Shown: positions 12,501 through 25,450, counted from the first letter of the stretch. The stretch: 64,000 nt of DNA from Erythroxylum novogranatense (GCA_029891385.1 CM057235.1:17164001-17228000), one strand, 5' to 3'. The notes: a model not told the origin generated them from the sequence alone. Program-made: numbers and translations.

Positions 12501-13480
12501 TTACAACGATACTTGTTGACCTTAAAAGTTTCTTTGTTAGCATTTTCTAGTTTGAGAGCTCCATGATCGAAAACTTAAATGACCATAAAAGGTCCACCCC
12601 ATTGAGATTTTAACTTCCCTGGAAACAACCTCAACCTTGAATTATATAGCAAAACTGCATCTCTTACCTTAAATTCCTTTTGTTTAAGACGAGAATTGCC
12701 ATTTCTTTACCTTTTCCTGTTAGAGTTTGACATTTTCGTATGCATTATAACGAAACTCTTTAAGTTCGTCTAGTTGTAGAAGTCTCTTTTCACCTACTTG
12801 CTTCCAATCAAAATTTAATGCTTTATCACCTAGTATGCTCAATGTTCTAATTCAATCGGCAAATGACGATATTTTTTTGTACATAAGCCTATAAGGAGTT
12901 GTTCCAATAGGTATTTCAAAAGCAATCTTATAGGCCCATAGGGCATTGTCTAACTTTCTTAGAGTTGTTTATCGTCTTTTCCAAAATTCGTTTTAGTTCT
13001 CAATTGACAACTTCCACTTGGCCATTACTTTATGGATGGTAAGGTGTAGCAACATGGTGGTACACTCCATATCTTTTTGAGAGAGCATCAAATGATCTGT
13101 TGTAGAAATGTGTATCTCCATCACTTACTATAATATATGGCACTCCTAACCGATTGAATAACCGTTTGATGAACTTTTACACCACCTTTCTATCATTGGT
13201 TGGAGATTTCATTACTTTAGACCAATGCGAAACATAATCCACCCCCATTAGAATGTACATGTCTCCCATTGAAGATGGGAAAAGACCCATAAAGTCGATG
13301 GCCCATACATCAAAGAATTCCATTTCTATAATGTTGGATAAAGGCATCTCATCTCTTTTAGAGATGTTACCTATTCACTGGCATCAATCACATTATGCTA
13401 AGAAAGACTGAGCATCCTTAAAAAATTGTGGCCAATAAAATCCACTCTTGAGTATATGAGTTGTCATTTTGTTGGCTCCT
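12500..13480 (-). pseudogene. pol: Athila-like integrase relic
   Basis: Translation of the minus strand gives scattered but ordered Athila integrase landmarks: [43 protein letters not shown] and ATPYHPxSNGQVEV. These contain the first two Asp of the DDE core and the conserved GQVE segment. Roughly a dozen stops and several frameshifts make it too degraded to form an ORF. Lineage is from family knowledge. Confidence 0.8.
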
Positions 13481-14240
13481 TAATGTCTAGCATACTGACC
13501 TTTATGACATTGCTTTAGGATGTCCAACATTTCTTCCTCTGGAATACATCGTAGCATTAACCCTTCAGCATATGCTTTGCATAAAATTGTCCCATCCCAC
13601 ATATATTGTTTACAATCATACATTTCTTTATTGGTAAGATAAATTTGAAGGAAGTTTACCACTGGCAATATAATTTGTGATATCGGCAAACCATGGTGTA
13701 GCTAAACTTTCAAGCAGCGTCAAGGTTTCATCGGGAAATTTTTCATTAATATCTTCGCTTGAATTGCATTCCCCTACTTCTAGTATGGATAAGTAGTCTA
13801 AAATGACATTTTCTACTCCCTTTTTATCTCTCACCTCTGTATCAAATTCTTGTAAAAGTAACACCCATCGAATGAGCCTTAGTTTTGCATCATTTTAAAA
13901 AAAAGGTATTTTAACACGGATGATCAGTGAATATGATTACCTTTGACCCCAAAAAATATTCTTGAAACTTATCATAAGCATACACTACTGTGAGTAATTC
14001 CTTTTCTGTAGTAGTGTAATTCAACTGAGGTCCTACAAGGGTCTTGCTAGAACAGTAAATCTCATGTGACCTTTTATCATTCCTTTGGCCCAATACATAA
14101 CCTATAGCTTCGTCGCTTGCATCATACATAACTTTAAATGAAAATGTCTAGTCCGGTGGTGATAAAATTAGTGTTGATATTAATGCCTCCTTTAGTTTGT
14201 TGAATGCAGACATACACTTCTCATCAAATAGGAAGGCCAC
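13480..14240 (-). pseudogene. pol: Athila-like RNase H, connection and zinc-binding N-terminus of integrase
   Basis: From right to left on the minus strand: an RNase H with MYDASDEAIGYVLGQR, TTTEKELLTVVYA and IFTDHPC (14129-13911); a connection segment [18 protein letters not shown] (13864-13628); and a segment with LRCIPEEEMLDILKQCHKG (13689-13480) that marks the start of integrase. Frames change between pieces. The RNase H Asp in YDAS is retained. Confidence 0.8.
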
Positions 14241-15160
14241 ATTGTTGACTAAAAGGTTTGTCAAAGGTCTTTCAATTTGCGAAAAGTCTTTCATATCGAC
14301 TGTAAAATGCTACATGACCTAAAAATCCTCGTACACCTTTTATATTGCTTGGCATTGGAAGTTTCTCTATCACTTCTCTTAAATCCTTGGTATGAGATTT
14401 TATTCCTTAGCACTATCCCCTCTTGCACTATAAAATGGAATTTCTCTCAATTCAGCACCAAGTGTGTCTCTTCACATCTTTGAAGAACTCTGTCCAAATT
14501 AGTTAAACACGTCTCGAAAGAATCTCCAAAAACTAAAAAATCATCCGTAAACACCTCCACTATATCTTCTATCATATCGGTGAAGAAAGAAATCATACAT
14601 CTTTGAAATGTAGTTAGGGCATTGCATAGTCCCAAAGGCATTTGTCTGTATGCGAATGTTCCATATGGTAGGTAAATGTGGTCTTTTCTTGATCATCAGG
14701 GTAAATGAAGATTTGATTATATCCCGAATATCCATCCATGAAGAAATAAAATGAATGTTCAGCTACCATTTCTATCTTCTGGTCTATGAATGGGAGAGGA
14801 AAATGATATTTCTTAGTCACTGAGTTGAGTTTGTGATAATCTATGTATACTCTCCATCATGTGACTGTTCTTGTTGAAATTACTTTTCCACTATCACTTT
14901 TTATTACTGTCATTCCACTCTTCTTAGGTACACAATGTACTGGTCTAACCCATTCACTATCGGAGATGGGATAAATTATCTTTGCATTTAAAAGTTTGAT
15001 TATCTCTTTCTTGACAACCTTCTTCATGTTAGGGTTCAACCTTCGTTGACGCTCCCTTATCATTCTACATTCTTCCTCTATGTAAAAGATTGTCATTAGA
15101 TTATACTATGTTGATGGAAGTAAAAGATGGAAATCATCTTTGGCTATGAAACTAAAAGAT
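14241..15160 (-). pseudogene. pol: Athila-like reverse transcriptase relic
   Basis: Minus-strand RT with QRRLNPNMKKVVKKEIIKLL, IIYPISDSEWV and VHCVPKKSG (15096-14857), then FPLPFIDQKIE, YFFMDGYSGYNQI, MPLGLCNALTTFQRCM, VEVFTDDFLVFGDSFETCL and CEETHLVLN (14820-14447). The catalytic box is FTDD where Athila usually has FMDD, so both Asp remain. Several frameshifts. The coding trace reaches about 15160, close to the insertion point of the non-autonomous element at 15174. Upstream protease and gag of this element were not found to the right of that insertion. Confidence 0.85.
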
Positions 15161-15168
15161 ATGATGGT

Positions 15169-15173
15169 AGCTT
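15169..15173. repeat. Target-site duplication AGCTT, left copy
   Basis: The five bases directly before the left LTR tip are repeated exactly at 25159-25163 after the right LTR tip. This marks integration of the LARD-like element as a unit. Confidence 0.9.
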
Positions 15174-18100
15174 TGTTGGGACCCGATCTCGAGACCAGAC
15201 CCCAACCGAAAAAATGAAAAATGGAACAGAAACGAAAAGCGAAACAAAAGGGCAGAAACGAACTCAATCAAAAGCATAAGCGAAAGGCGGACAAAACGGA
15301 TGCAAAAAGCGAATCAAATCGGAAGTCATAAGAATCGAATACATATCAGAAAGCGAAATCGAACACGAATCGAATAGGTTCGGAATCAAAAGTGAATCGC
15401 TATGGCTCAAATTTACAAAATTTTGGAAACAAAGAAACAAAACAGATCAATCAACTGAATGTTTGAATTTCGACATCCGTGACTAAACAGATCAAACAAA
15501 GAAATCTGAAAACTGGTATAAATATTTTTTTCTTCTTTTTCATTTTCATTCATCTTTAATCAAAACCATTCCAATTTCCCATTAGGAATTTATCAATTAT
15601 TTCATACTCAAAACATATGATTCTTCTTAATCAAGCACATCACAATCTCATCCTTGAAAACATCTTATACTAATTTTTTTTCTTTCTCATCACAACAATC
15701 ATACATGTCCATATACTATCAAATCAAACATACTAAGCATTTCAATATCTCAATTCCAGCAACATCACAATTCATCGGACCTCCTGTCCGGAATCCCAGC
15801 ATAAACAAACACAATCAAATATCTATAACACTTCAATAATTCACAATCAATAGCCAGAATCATCGGACCTCTTGTCCGGAACCCATATCACATTCATCCA
15901 TATTCATACATATCAACATCACATTCATATATCAATTCAATACACAATTTCATAACTCATTATTTACATTCGAAAATAAATACATTACGAATAACACAAT
16001 ATCAATCTCAGAATCCGAATCCAAATATAAAGATACAACTCCAAAATACACATGATATAAATATCTCAAAATTCTCAACATAACTAAGATCTAAATCTTA
16101 CAACAAATTGAACTAAAAACACAATACATGCATAATCGAACAAATGCCTTGACTTTCTTTCACCCGATCCCCCGCTTGATACCTGGAGATTGGGATGAAA
16201 GGTGGTGGGGGGTGAGCTTATACAACTCGTGGATAATATGTTTATAAATCGAAAAATAAGCAAAATCATTTTTTTTCAAGAAGTTTTCTATTTATAAACA
16301 TTTCACAGTAGAAAATTCATTATAAACTTATTTCTCAAACTTTTCAACCTTTCAAATCATTCATAAACAATTTCCAAAATTTTCACGGTTGAAAACCTCA
16401 ATTTCTCATTTCTCAAAATTCTTAATTTTTTCACAATTTATGAACAACTTCAAAACATGAATGCATCACATTAAAAATGCATCACATCATAAACAAAATA
16501 AAAAACACATAACACATCAGAACGGTTTGGGTCGGTCCAAAACGGAACGTGCTGCACATTCCCGCATAGCGGTCCTGTGAAGTCCTGAACAGAACGTACT
16601 ACACTTTCCCGTATAGCGGTCCAGTGTAGCCGTGAACTTATGGGAGTCCAAAATGGAGCTCCAATGCCACTGGCGGGCAGGCGGGCGAAGCCTATAAAAA
16701 GACAAGTGCACTTGACTCAACTTTTGGGACCTAAACAAACCCACTTAACACATAATTCATACTTAAAAATCGGATTGCCCGAAGGCACATTTCAATAACT
16801 TGGTTTTTTCATATTGTGTCATATTAGACACACTGACATTCACAATTTCACACATTCACAAACCACATAACAATCATTCTAAATATCAAACAACTTTCCA
16901 CAATATCACATTTCACAAAATGATCAAAATCACATAATAATTGCATCATTTAATCAAATCCTCCGAAACAATTGTAATAATATTTCCGAACATTCGAAAA
17001 CAATGAATTTAACAATTCATAAATCATTCCCAAAATCAATTAATTTAATCGTTCGAAAATAATGATTTATAAACAATTATACTTTGTTGATTTTTTGAAA
17101 ATGCACAACTAGCTTATAATTCAAAATATAAATATATTACCCACCTCAATTTCATGCTTGAAACTTGTCCAAAGCATCAATTTCTCCATTGCTTCCTTCT
17201 TTCCTCGAAATGAAAATTCGCTAAGCCATAATCACCCAAATTCAACATCACATAAAGCATAATCACTAAAATTGAGCTTAGAAAACACAAACCCATACCA
17301 ATCCCAAGGTATCTAAACCAAAAAACTTCCAAAATTTACAAATCAAAATTTCAAGTCTTACCTTCGTCTCCACCATATTCGAAATTTCTTTGTTCCTTAG
17401 GAAGCTTTCATGCTCTTCCACCTTTTTCCTTGGGCAAACATCAAAAACCCTCTTAAAAATTGTAGAAAAATCGAACCCTAAGCCTTCTCTTTCTTCTTTC
17501 TTCTTCTCCCTTTTCTTTCCATACGAAACCCACCTCTCTTTTCTCTTCTTCCTTTCATTTTTTCCTTTCTAATTTCGTGCCTCCTTTCCCTAAAAAACGA
17601 CAGCCCACTCCTTGCCCTTTAAAAGAGTGTAAAAGACCAATAAGCCCCTCCATATATGCCTTATAACTTAACAACTTAAGTAACCTTCCAATTTTGCCCT
17701 TCATGCTTTCTTTACAATTTAATTTCTAACACTTCAATTTAATTTAATCCAATCAATTTATCACATGTGCTCTTACTCAAATTAACATGCTAATTAATCA
17801 CATTAACATGCTAATTAATTCCTCAAAATTATAAATTTAATCAAATTCTCAAAATTCATTAAAACATGATTTTGCTTAGGATATTTTTCAAATCATCAAA
17901 TTGAAGGAATTTGCTAAAATTTCCTTCTAGAGAAATGTTCTTTATTGTCTCAATTTCATAACGCCACCAAAATCATTTAATTTGGTGCACTACTCCAAAC
18001 ATTTCAGACTATTCTTATACTATCACATTTTCCAGCGATTTACTTCCTTCCAAACTTTTACATTCTTAAAGACTAAATTGAAACTCGAATCCTTCATAAC

Positions 18101-19819
18101 ATTTAGTTATGGCCAAAATACTTTCAGCTCTTACTAATCCAAAATTGTACATTTAAACCCGAGTTCAATTCAGAAATTGAAAGTCTTAGGGGATAAATTG
18201 AAATTTGATTCCTTCATATGACTTGTAGCCCCATGTCTCTATTTTATTTTGAAATAAGAATCAGTTCAATTGGATCTCTACATATTGAGATATAGCCAAA
18301 ATACTGAAACATATTCAGAAAAATATCCAACTCATACTCTTTTAACCAATCCACTCCCTAGTATTCAATCAATCTATTTGAAATTAATCTAAAAAAAATC
18401 CAAATTTTCATGGAGAGGTAGAGGAATGTCTTAGGAATCCAACTCTTCAAAAATCAGGTCAATCGGATGTCGAACGGAAAAGTTAGAAGCAAAAGAGTGA
18501 GAGAGGGTCAGATCGGATAGGGTCGGCTGCCCCAGGTTGGACCTGGCAAGGTCGAGCCTGGTCGCCCTCGTGACTCGGTCGCGAGGCGACCAGTAGCTCC
18601 CAATAGCGAAATGCGTCTTTAAAAAAAAAAACATAAATATAACAAAAATTTTCAAAAATCATATCTCTTGATTCCGAATTCCAAATTTGACAAATTTGGT
18701 ATCAATAGAAAGCTCAAAGGAAGCTCTACAACTTCCATGAGAACTCAAAAACAAATTCCATCTTTCAAGGGGTCAAAAATGCAATCAAAGTTTCTGTTCC
18801 ATTGAATGTCTCTCTAAACAATCACATAACTTCTAAAATTTCTATCTTTCAACTCCAAGGTCCAAACATGTCATATTTTATATCAATGCAAAGATCAAAA
18901 AGCATCCTACAACTTTTATGAAGGACAGAAAAATCAATTTGGCCTTTAAAGAAGTCAATTTTTTAGTCAAAGTTTCTGTCCACTAAAAATCCTGCCAAAC
19001 AGTAACAAAAACTTCCAAAAATCTTAACTTCACATTCCATGGTCCAAAAATTACATACTTCACTTCAATGGAAAGATCAAAACATAATCTAAAACTTTCA
19101 TGAAGACTTTAAGAGCAGACTCAGCCTCTATATAGATCAAAAATTCAATCAAAGTTACTGTTCAATTACTATCATCCTGTACAGTAACACAATTTCTAAA
19201 ATTCATAACCTCTCATCCCATTATCCAAAAATTCTAAACTTTATATCAAAGTAAAGATCAAAACACAAGCTAAAACTTTCATGAAGCACTTAAAGGCAAA
19301 TGCAACCTCTAACTAGGTCAATTTTTCAATCAAATATTCTGTCAGAAAAATGAGTCATCTCATACCACATCCAAATTTCCAAAATTCATATCTTCCAATT
19401 TCCACAACCAAAAATAACATATTATACATAAATGAAAAGATCAAAACCTAAGCTATAATCTTCAAGAAGACCCTTTTGTCAAATTCTAACTCTAAGGGGG
19501 TCAAAAACTTAGTCATAGTTTCTACCCATAATAAAAATTTTGGCAGCATCTCCCCTAAATTTTCACTAACCAAAATCTTCAACCTGCACAACACTTCACT
19601 TATCCACATCTTTCAATTCCTACATCCAAACACAAAACACAATACCTCATCTTTTTATCAAACATATGCAAACACAAAGAAACCCAATTGTCTTTCATTT
19701 CATCAAATGCTCATAAATTCATTTATACTTTTCATTCATTACAAAGAATCATGTCATGTTTCCTCATTTAATTTCATTTTATAATTTCTAATTTTTAAGA
19801 AAAGTTCGGGATCCAACAT
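15174..19819 (-). mobile_element. 3' LTR (4646 bp) of the LARD-like element
   Basis: The plus-strand start TGTTGGGACCCG and end GGATCCAACA form short inverted tips. It aligns with the right LTR along its whole length; about 7 mismatches in a 175-bp sample near 15776 versus 21067. Contents: two CGGAC/GTCCG mini-hairpins (15776-15790, 15864-15878), a CT-rich leader block (17370-17575) with a minus-strand splice donor GAAG/GTAAG near 17360, a TATA-like motif near 17655, and five degenerate 185-bp tandem units (18656-19560). Confidence 0.9.
18656..19560. repeat. Degenerate tandem repeat of about 185 bp, five units (left LTR)
   Basis: Units begin near 18656, 18826, 19019, 19200 and 19382. Each carries the same order of words: tcatatct/tcataact, a 'tccaaa' block, 'atcaatgnaaagatcaaa', 'acaacttncatgaag', 'ggtcaaaaa', 'cagtttctgt'. 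Units are visibly diverged from each other but well conserved between the two LTRs. Confidence 0.75.
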
Positions 19820-20433
19820 TTCTCCCCCTCTTAAAAGAATTTCGCCCTCAAAATTCATACTTAAGGAATCACCAAGTAACACATTCTCTTAACTAATTTC
19901 TTCTAAATAACCATAATCAAGCACTTTCTTATCTAATTCCTTATCACACATATTTCTCAATTTCTTCACAATTTTTCACTTCTTGTATCTAATACCACCA
20001 ATATCATATCAAAATCACTATAACCACAAATCAATATTTCTTGATATATTTACACAAGTCAATGGTCCATTTCTTAAGGAACCTTAATATGGACCAATAA
20101 TCATTCAAATCAATCTTTTGAATTTCTATACATATATCTCTATCATTAATCTCATCTTTCAAGCATTTATTATTTCATCTCACAAATGTATATTCAAAAT
20201 CAAATCAATCCAATTCATCATGAAATCCTAATCTTAATTTCATTAACACATTCCTAAAATTAATCAAAATTCTTGTCATCTAAATCAAACAATCACTTTG
20301 GTTCTTCAAATAATTCATGACAAAGATATTCACATCATTTTAACATTCTCACTAATTCAATCCTATTTATTTAAACTCTTAACAAACATATATGCCCATG
20401 TAAGATCCTAATATTGGGCTTTGATACCATAAA
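19820..20433 (-). mobile_element. 614-bp interior of the LARD-like element, with PPT and PBS
   Basis: PPT on the minus strand: TTAAGAGGGGGAGAAA at about 19835-19820, abutting LTR start TGTTGGATCC. PBS on the minus strand: TGGTATCAAAGCCC at about 20431-20416, one base off the initiator-Met core. The last bases before the PPT translate as MNFEGEILLRGGE, almost the same as the pol tail of element B (MNFEDKILLRGRE). I read this as a vestige of pol. The remainder is AT-rich and non-coding. Confidence 0.85.
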
Positions 20434-23400
20434 TATTGCGACCCGATCTCGAGACCAGACCCCAACCGGAGAAACAGAAAACGAAAGGGAAACAGAAAGC
20501 GAAACAAAGGGGCATAAACGAACTCAATCAAAAGCATAAGCGAAAGGCAGACAAAACAGATGCGAAAAGCGAATCGAATCGGAAGTCATAAGAATTGAAT
20601 ACATATCGAAAAGCGAAAGCAAAATCAAACATGAATCGAATAGGTTCGGAATCAAAAGCGAATCACTATGGCTCGGATTTACAAAATTTCAGAAACAAAG
20701 AAACAAAATGGATCAATCAACTGAATGTTCGAATTTTGACATCCGTGAACGCATACTTTAGAAAAACGCTCGTTGGATACCTTAAGACTAAACCAATCCG
20801 AAAACCTGTATAAATTTTTTTTCTTCTTTTTCATTTTCATTCATCTTTAATCAAAACCATTCCAATTTCCCATTAGGAATTTATCAATTATTTCAAACTC
20901 AAAACATATGTTTCTTCTTAATCAAGCACATCACAATCTCATCCTTGAAAACATCTTATACTAATTTTTTTTTCTTTTTCATCACAACAATCATACATGT
21001 CCATATACTATCAAATCAAACATACTAAGAACTTTAATATCTCAATTCCAGCAACATCACAATTCATCGGATCTCCTGTTCGGAATCCCAGCATAAACAA
21101 ACACAATCAAATATCTATAACACTTCAATAATTCACAATCAATAGCCAAAATCATCGGACCTCCTGTCCGGAACCCGTATCACATTCATCCATATTCATA
21201 CATATCCACATCACATTCATATATAAATTCAATACACAATTTCCTAACTCATTTTTTACATTCCAAAATAAATACATTACGAATAACATAATATCAATCT
21301 CAGAATCCGAATCCAAATATAAAAATACAACTCCAAAATACACATGATATAAATATCCCAAAATTCTCAACATAACTAAGATCTAAATCTTATAACAAAT
21401 TGACCTAAAAACACAATACATGCATAATCGAACAAATGCCTTGACTTTTTTTCATCCGATCTCCCGCTCGATACCTGGAGATTGGGATGAAAGGGAGGGT
21501 GAGCTTATACAGCTCGTGGATAACATGTTTATAAATCGAAAAATAAGCAAAATCATTTTTTTAAAGAAGTTTGCTATTTATAAACATTTCACAGTAGAAA
21601 ATTCACTATAAACTTATTTCTCAAACTTTTCAACCTTTCAAATCATTCATAAACAATTTTCAAAAATTTTACGGTTGAAAACCTCAATTTCTCATTTCTC
21701 AAAATTCTTAAAATTTTCACAATTCATGAACAACTTCAAAACATGAATGCATCACATTATAAACAAAATCAAAAACACATAACACATCAGAATGGTTTGG
21801 GTCGGTCCAAAACGGAACGTACTGTACATTCCAGCATAGCGGTCTTATGCAGTCATGAACAGAACGTACTACACTTTTCCGCATAGCGGTCCAGTGTAGC
21901 CATAAATTTATGGGAGTCCGAAACGGAGCTCCAATGCCACTTGCGGGCAGGCGGGCAAAGCATATAAAAAGACAAGTGCACTTGACTGAACTTATGGGAC
22001 TTAACCAAACCCATTTAACACATAATTCATACTTGAAAATCGGATTGCCCGAAGGCACATTTCAAAAGCTTGGTTTTTTCATATTGTGTCATATTAGACA
22101 CACTGACATTCACAATTTCACACATTCACAAACCACATAACAATCATTAAAAATATCAAACAACTTTCCACAATATCACATTTCACAAAATGATCAAAAT
22201 CACATAACAATTGCATCATTTAATCAAATCCTCCGAAACAATTGTAATAATATTTCTAAACATTCGAAACCAATGAATTTAACAATTCGTAAATCATTCC
22301 CAAAATCAATTAATTTAATCGTTCGAAAACAATGATTTATAAATAATTATACTTTCTTGATTTTTCGAAAATGCATAACTAGCTTATAATTCAAAATATA
22401 AACATATTACCTACCTCAATTCCATGCTTGAAACTTGTTCAAAGCATCAATTTCTCCATTGCTTCCTTCTTTCCTCTAAATTAAAATTCGCTAAGCCATA
22501 ATCACCCAAATTCAACATCACATAAAGCATAATCACTAAAATTGAGCTTAGAAAACATAAACCCATACCAATTCCAAGGTATCTAAACCAAAAAACTTCC
22601 AAAATTTACAAATCAAAATTTCAAGTCTTACCTTCATCTCCACCAAATTCGAAATTTCTTTGTTCCTTAGGAAGCTTTCATGCTCTTCCACTTTTTTCCT
22701 AGGACAAACCTTAAAAAACCTTTTAAAAATTGTAGAAAAATCGAACCCTAAGCCTTCTCTTTCTTCTTTCTTCTTCTCCCTTTTCTTTCCATACGAAACC
22801 CACCTATCTTTTCTCTTCTTCCTTTCATTTTTTCCTTTCTAATTTCGTGCCTCCTTTCCGTTAAAAATGACAGCCCATTCCTTGCCCTTTAAAAGAGTGT
22901 AAAAAGACCAATAAGCCCCTCCATATATGCCTTATAACTTAACAACTTAAGTAACCTTCCAATTTTGCCCTTCATGCTTTCTTTACACTTTAATTTCTAA
23001 CACTTCAATTTAATTTAATCCAATCAATTTATCCCATATGCTCTTACTCAAGTTAACATGCTAATTAATCACATTAACATGCTAATTAAGTCCTCAAAAT
23101 TATAAATTTAATCAAAGTCTCAAAATTCATTAAAACATGATTTTGCTTCGGATATTTTTCAAATAATCAAATTGAAGGAATTTGCTAAAATTTCCTTCTA
23201 TATAAATGTTCCTTATTGTCTCGATTTCATAACGCCACCAAAATCATTTAATTTGGTGCACTACTCCAAAACTTATACTCCAAACCTTTCGGACTATTCT
23301 TATACTATCACATTTTCTAGTGATTTAATTTCATCCGAAAATTTACATTCTTAAAGACTAAATTGAAACTCGAATCCTTCATAACATTTGTATCCCTATC

Positions 23401-25158
23401 TCTCTAGTTTAATCCAATTCAAGAATCACCTTACTTGGATGACTATAGCAAAAGTTATGGCCAAAATACTTTCAGCTCTTACTAATCCAAGACTGCACAT
23501 TTAAACCCGATTCAATTCAGAAATTGAAAGTTTTAGGGGCTAAATTGAAATTCAATTCCTTCATATGACTTATAGCCCCATGTCTCTATTTTATTTTTCA
23601 ACAAGAATCAGTTCAATTGGATCTTTACAGATCGAGATATAGACAAAATACTGAAATATGTTCAGAAAAATATCCAACTCATACTCTCTTAACCAATCCC
23701 CTGCCTTTGATTCAATCAATCTATTTCAAATTAATCTAAAAAAAATCCGCAATTTTCATGGAGAGGTAGAGGAATGCCTTAGGAATCCAACGCTTCGAAA
23801 ATCAGGTCAATCGGATGTCGGACGGAAGATTTAGAAGCAAAAGAGTGAGAGAGGGTCAGATCTGGTCGGGTCGGCCGCCCCAGGCCGGACCTAGCCGGGC
23901 TAGGCCTGGTCGCCAGTTCTCGATCTTGAGCTAGTCGCGATCGCGAAATGCGACAATTTTTTTTAAAATACATAAATATAATAGAATTTTTAAAAAATCA
24001 TATCTCTTGATTCCGAATTCCAAATTTAACAAATTTTATATCAATAGAAAACTGAAAGGAAGATCTACAACTTCCATGAAGAACTCGAAAACTAATTCTA
24101 TCTCTCAAAGGGTCAAAAATGCAATCAAAGTTTCTGTTCCATTTAATGTCCCTCTAAACAATCACATAACTTCTAAAATTTCTATCTTTCAAATCCAAGG
24201 TCCAAACATGTCATATATTATATCAATGCAAAGATCAAAAAGCAACCTACAACTTTTATGAAGGACAGAAAAATCAATTTGGCCTCTAAGGAAGTCAATT
24301 TTTTAGTTAAAGTTTCTGTCCACTAAAAATCCTGCCAAACAGTAACAAAAACTTCCAAAAATCATAACTTCACATTCTTTGGTCCAAAAATTGCATACTT
24401 CACATCAATGGAAAGATCAAAACATAATCTAAAACTTTCATGAAGACTTTAAGAGCAGACTCAGCCTCTACATAGATCAAAAATTCAATCAAAGTTACTG
24501 TTCAATTACTATCATCCTGTACAGTAACACAATTTCTAAAATTCATAACCTCTCATCCCATTGTCCAAAAATTCTATACTTTATATCAAAGTAAAGATCA
24601 AAACACAAGCTAAAACTTTCATGAAGCACTTAAAGGCAAATGCAACCTCTAACTAGGTCAATTGTTCAGTCAAAGTTTCTGCAGAAAAATGAGTCATCCC
24701 ATACCACATCCAAACTCCCAAAATTTATATCTTCCAATTTCCACAACCAAAAATAAAATATTATACATCAATGAAAAGATCAAAACCTAAGCTACAATCT
24801 TTAAGAGGACCCTTTTGTAAAATTCTAACTCTATGAGGGTCAAAAACTTATTCATAGTTTCTGCCCATAATAAAAATTTTGACAACATCTCCCCTAAATT
24901 TTCGCTAACCAAAATCTTCAACCTGCACAACACTTCGCTTATCAACATCTTTCAATTTCCACATCCAAACACAAAACACAATACCTCATCTTTTTATCAA
25001 ACATATGCAAACACAAAGAAACCCAATTGTCTTTCATTTCATCAAATGCTCATAAATTCATTTATACTTTTCATTCATTACAAAGAATCATGTCATATTT
25101 CTTCATTTAATTTAATTTTATAATTTCTAATTTTGCAAGAAAATTTTGAGGTCCAACA
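20434..25158 (-). mobile_element. 5' LTR (4725 bp) of the LARD-like element
   Basis: Right copy of the giant LTR. The PBS-side tip reads TATTGCGACCCG, so the terminal TG is mutated to TA; the other tip is GGTCCAACA. It carries the same modules as the left LTR, including CGGAC-type hairpins at 21068 and 21156, the CT-rich leader at 22640-22845, and 185-bp units from about 23999 to 24905. Confidence 0.9.
23999..24905. repeat. Degenerate tandem repeat of about 185 bp, five units (right LTR)
   Basis: Counterpart of the array at 18656-19560. Units begin near 23999, 24169, 24360, 24541 and 24722 with the same internal word order. Confidence 0.75.
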
Positions 25159-25450
25159 AGCTTAAAGATAGTTGCTTACTATATTGCTGTCACCCCAACA
25201 ATACCTGCATTCATGGGTAGAATAATAAGAAGATTTTTATTAATTTTAGTTGAAGATCATATTCACAAATGCACTAGAGACAACAATGTATAAGCAAATA
25301 ATGCAGCTACATCAATGTATAGGTTACCTTTAAAAATAGAGTATGTCAATAAAATAATGTCACCAATTAACGAGGCAATATGTAAGTTCAATTATCCCCT
25401 CATTTCACATGCAAACCTGCTCTTTTAATAACAACTAGTAACTCACCAAA

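Larger units (their letters stand above)
15174..25158 (-). mobile_element. Complete non-autonomous giant-LTR element (LARD-like), 9985 bp
   Basis: Two direct repeats (15174-19819 and 20434-25158) flank a 614-bp interior. The interior has a PPT next to the left copy and a PBS next to the right copy, so the element points left (minus). Target-site duplication AGCTT is present on both sides (15169-15173 and 25159-25163). No protein domain occurs anywhere in it. It must rely on proteins of another Ty3 element. LARDs normally have multi-kb interiors; here LTRs make up about 94% of the element. Confidence 0.9.

Noticed and set aside
17390..17572. 60-codon open frame, also at 22660-22842
   Set aside because: Conserved only because it lies in the duplicated LTR leader; CT-rich low-complexity peptide on the antisense strand of the element.
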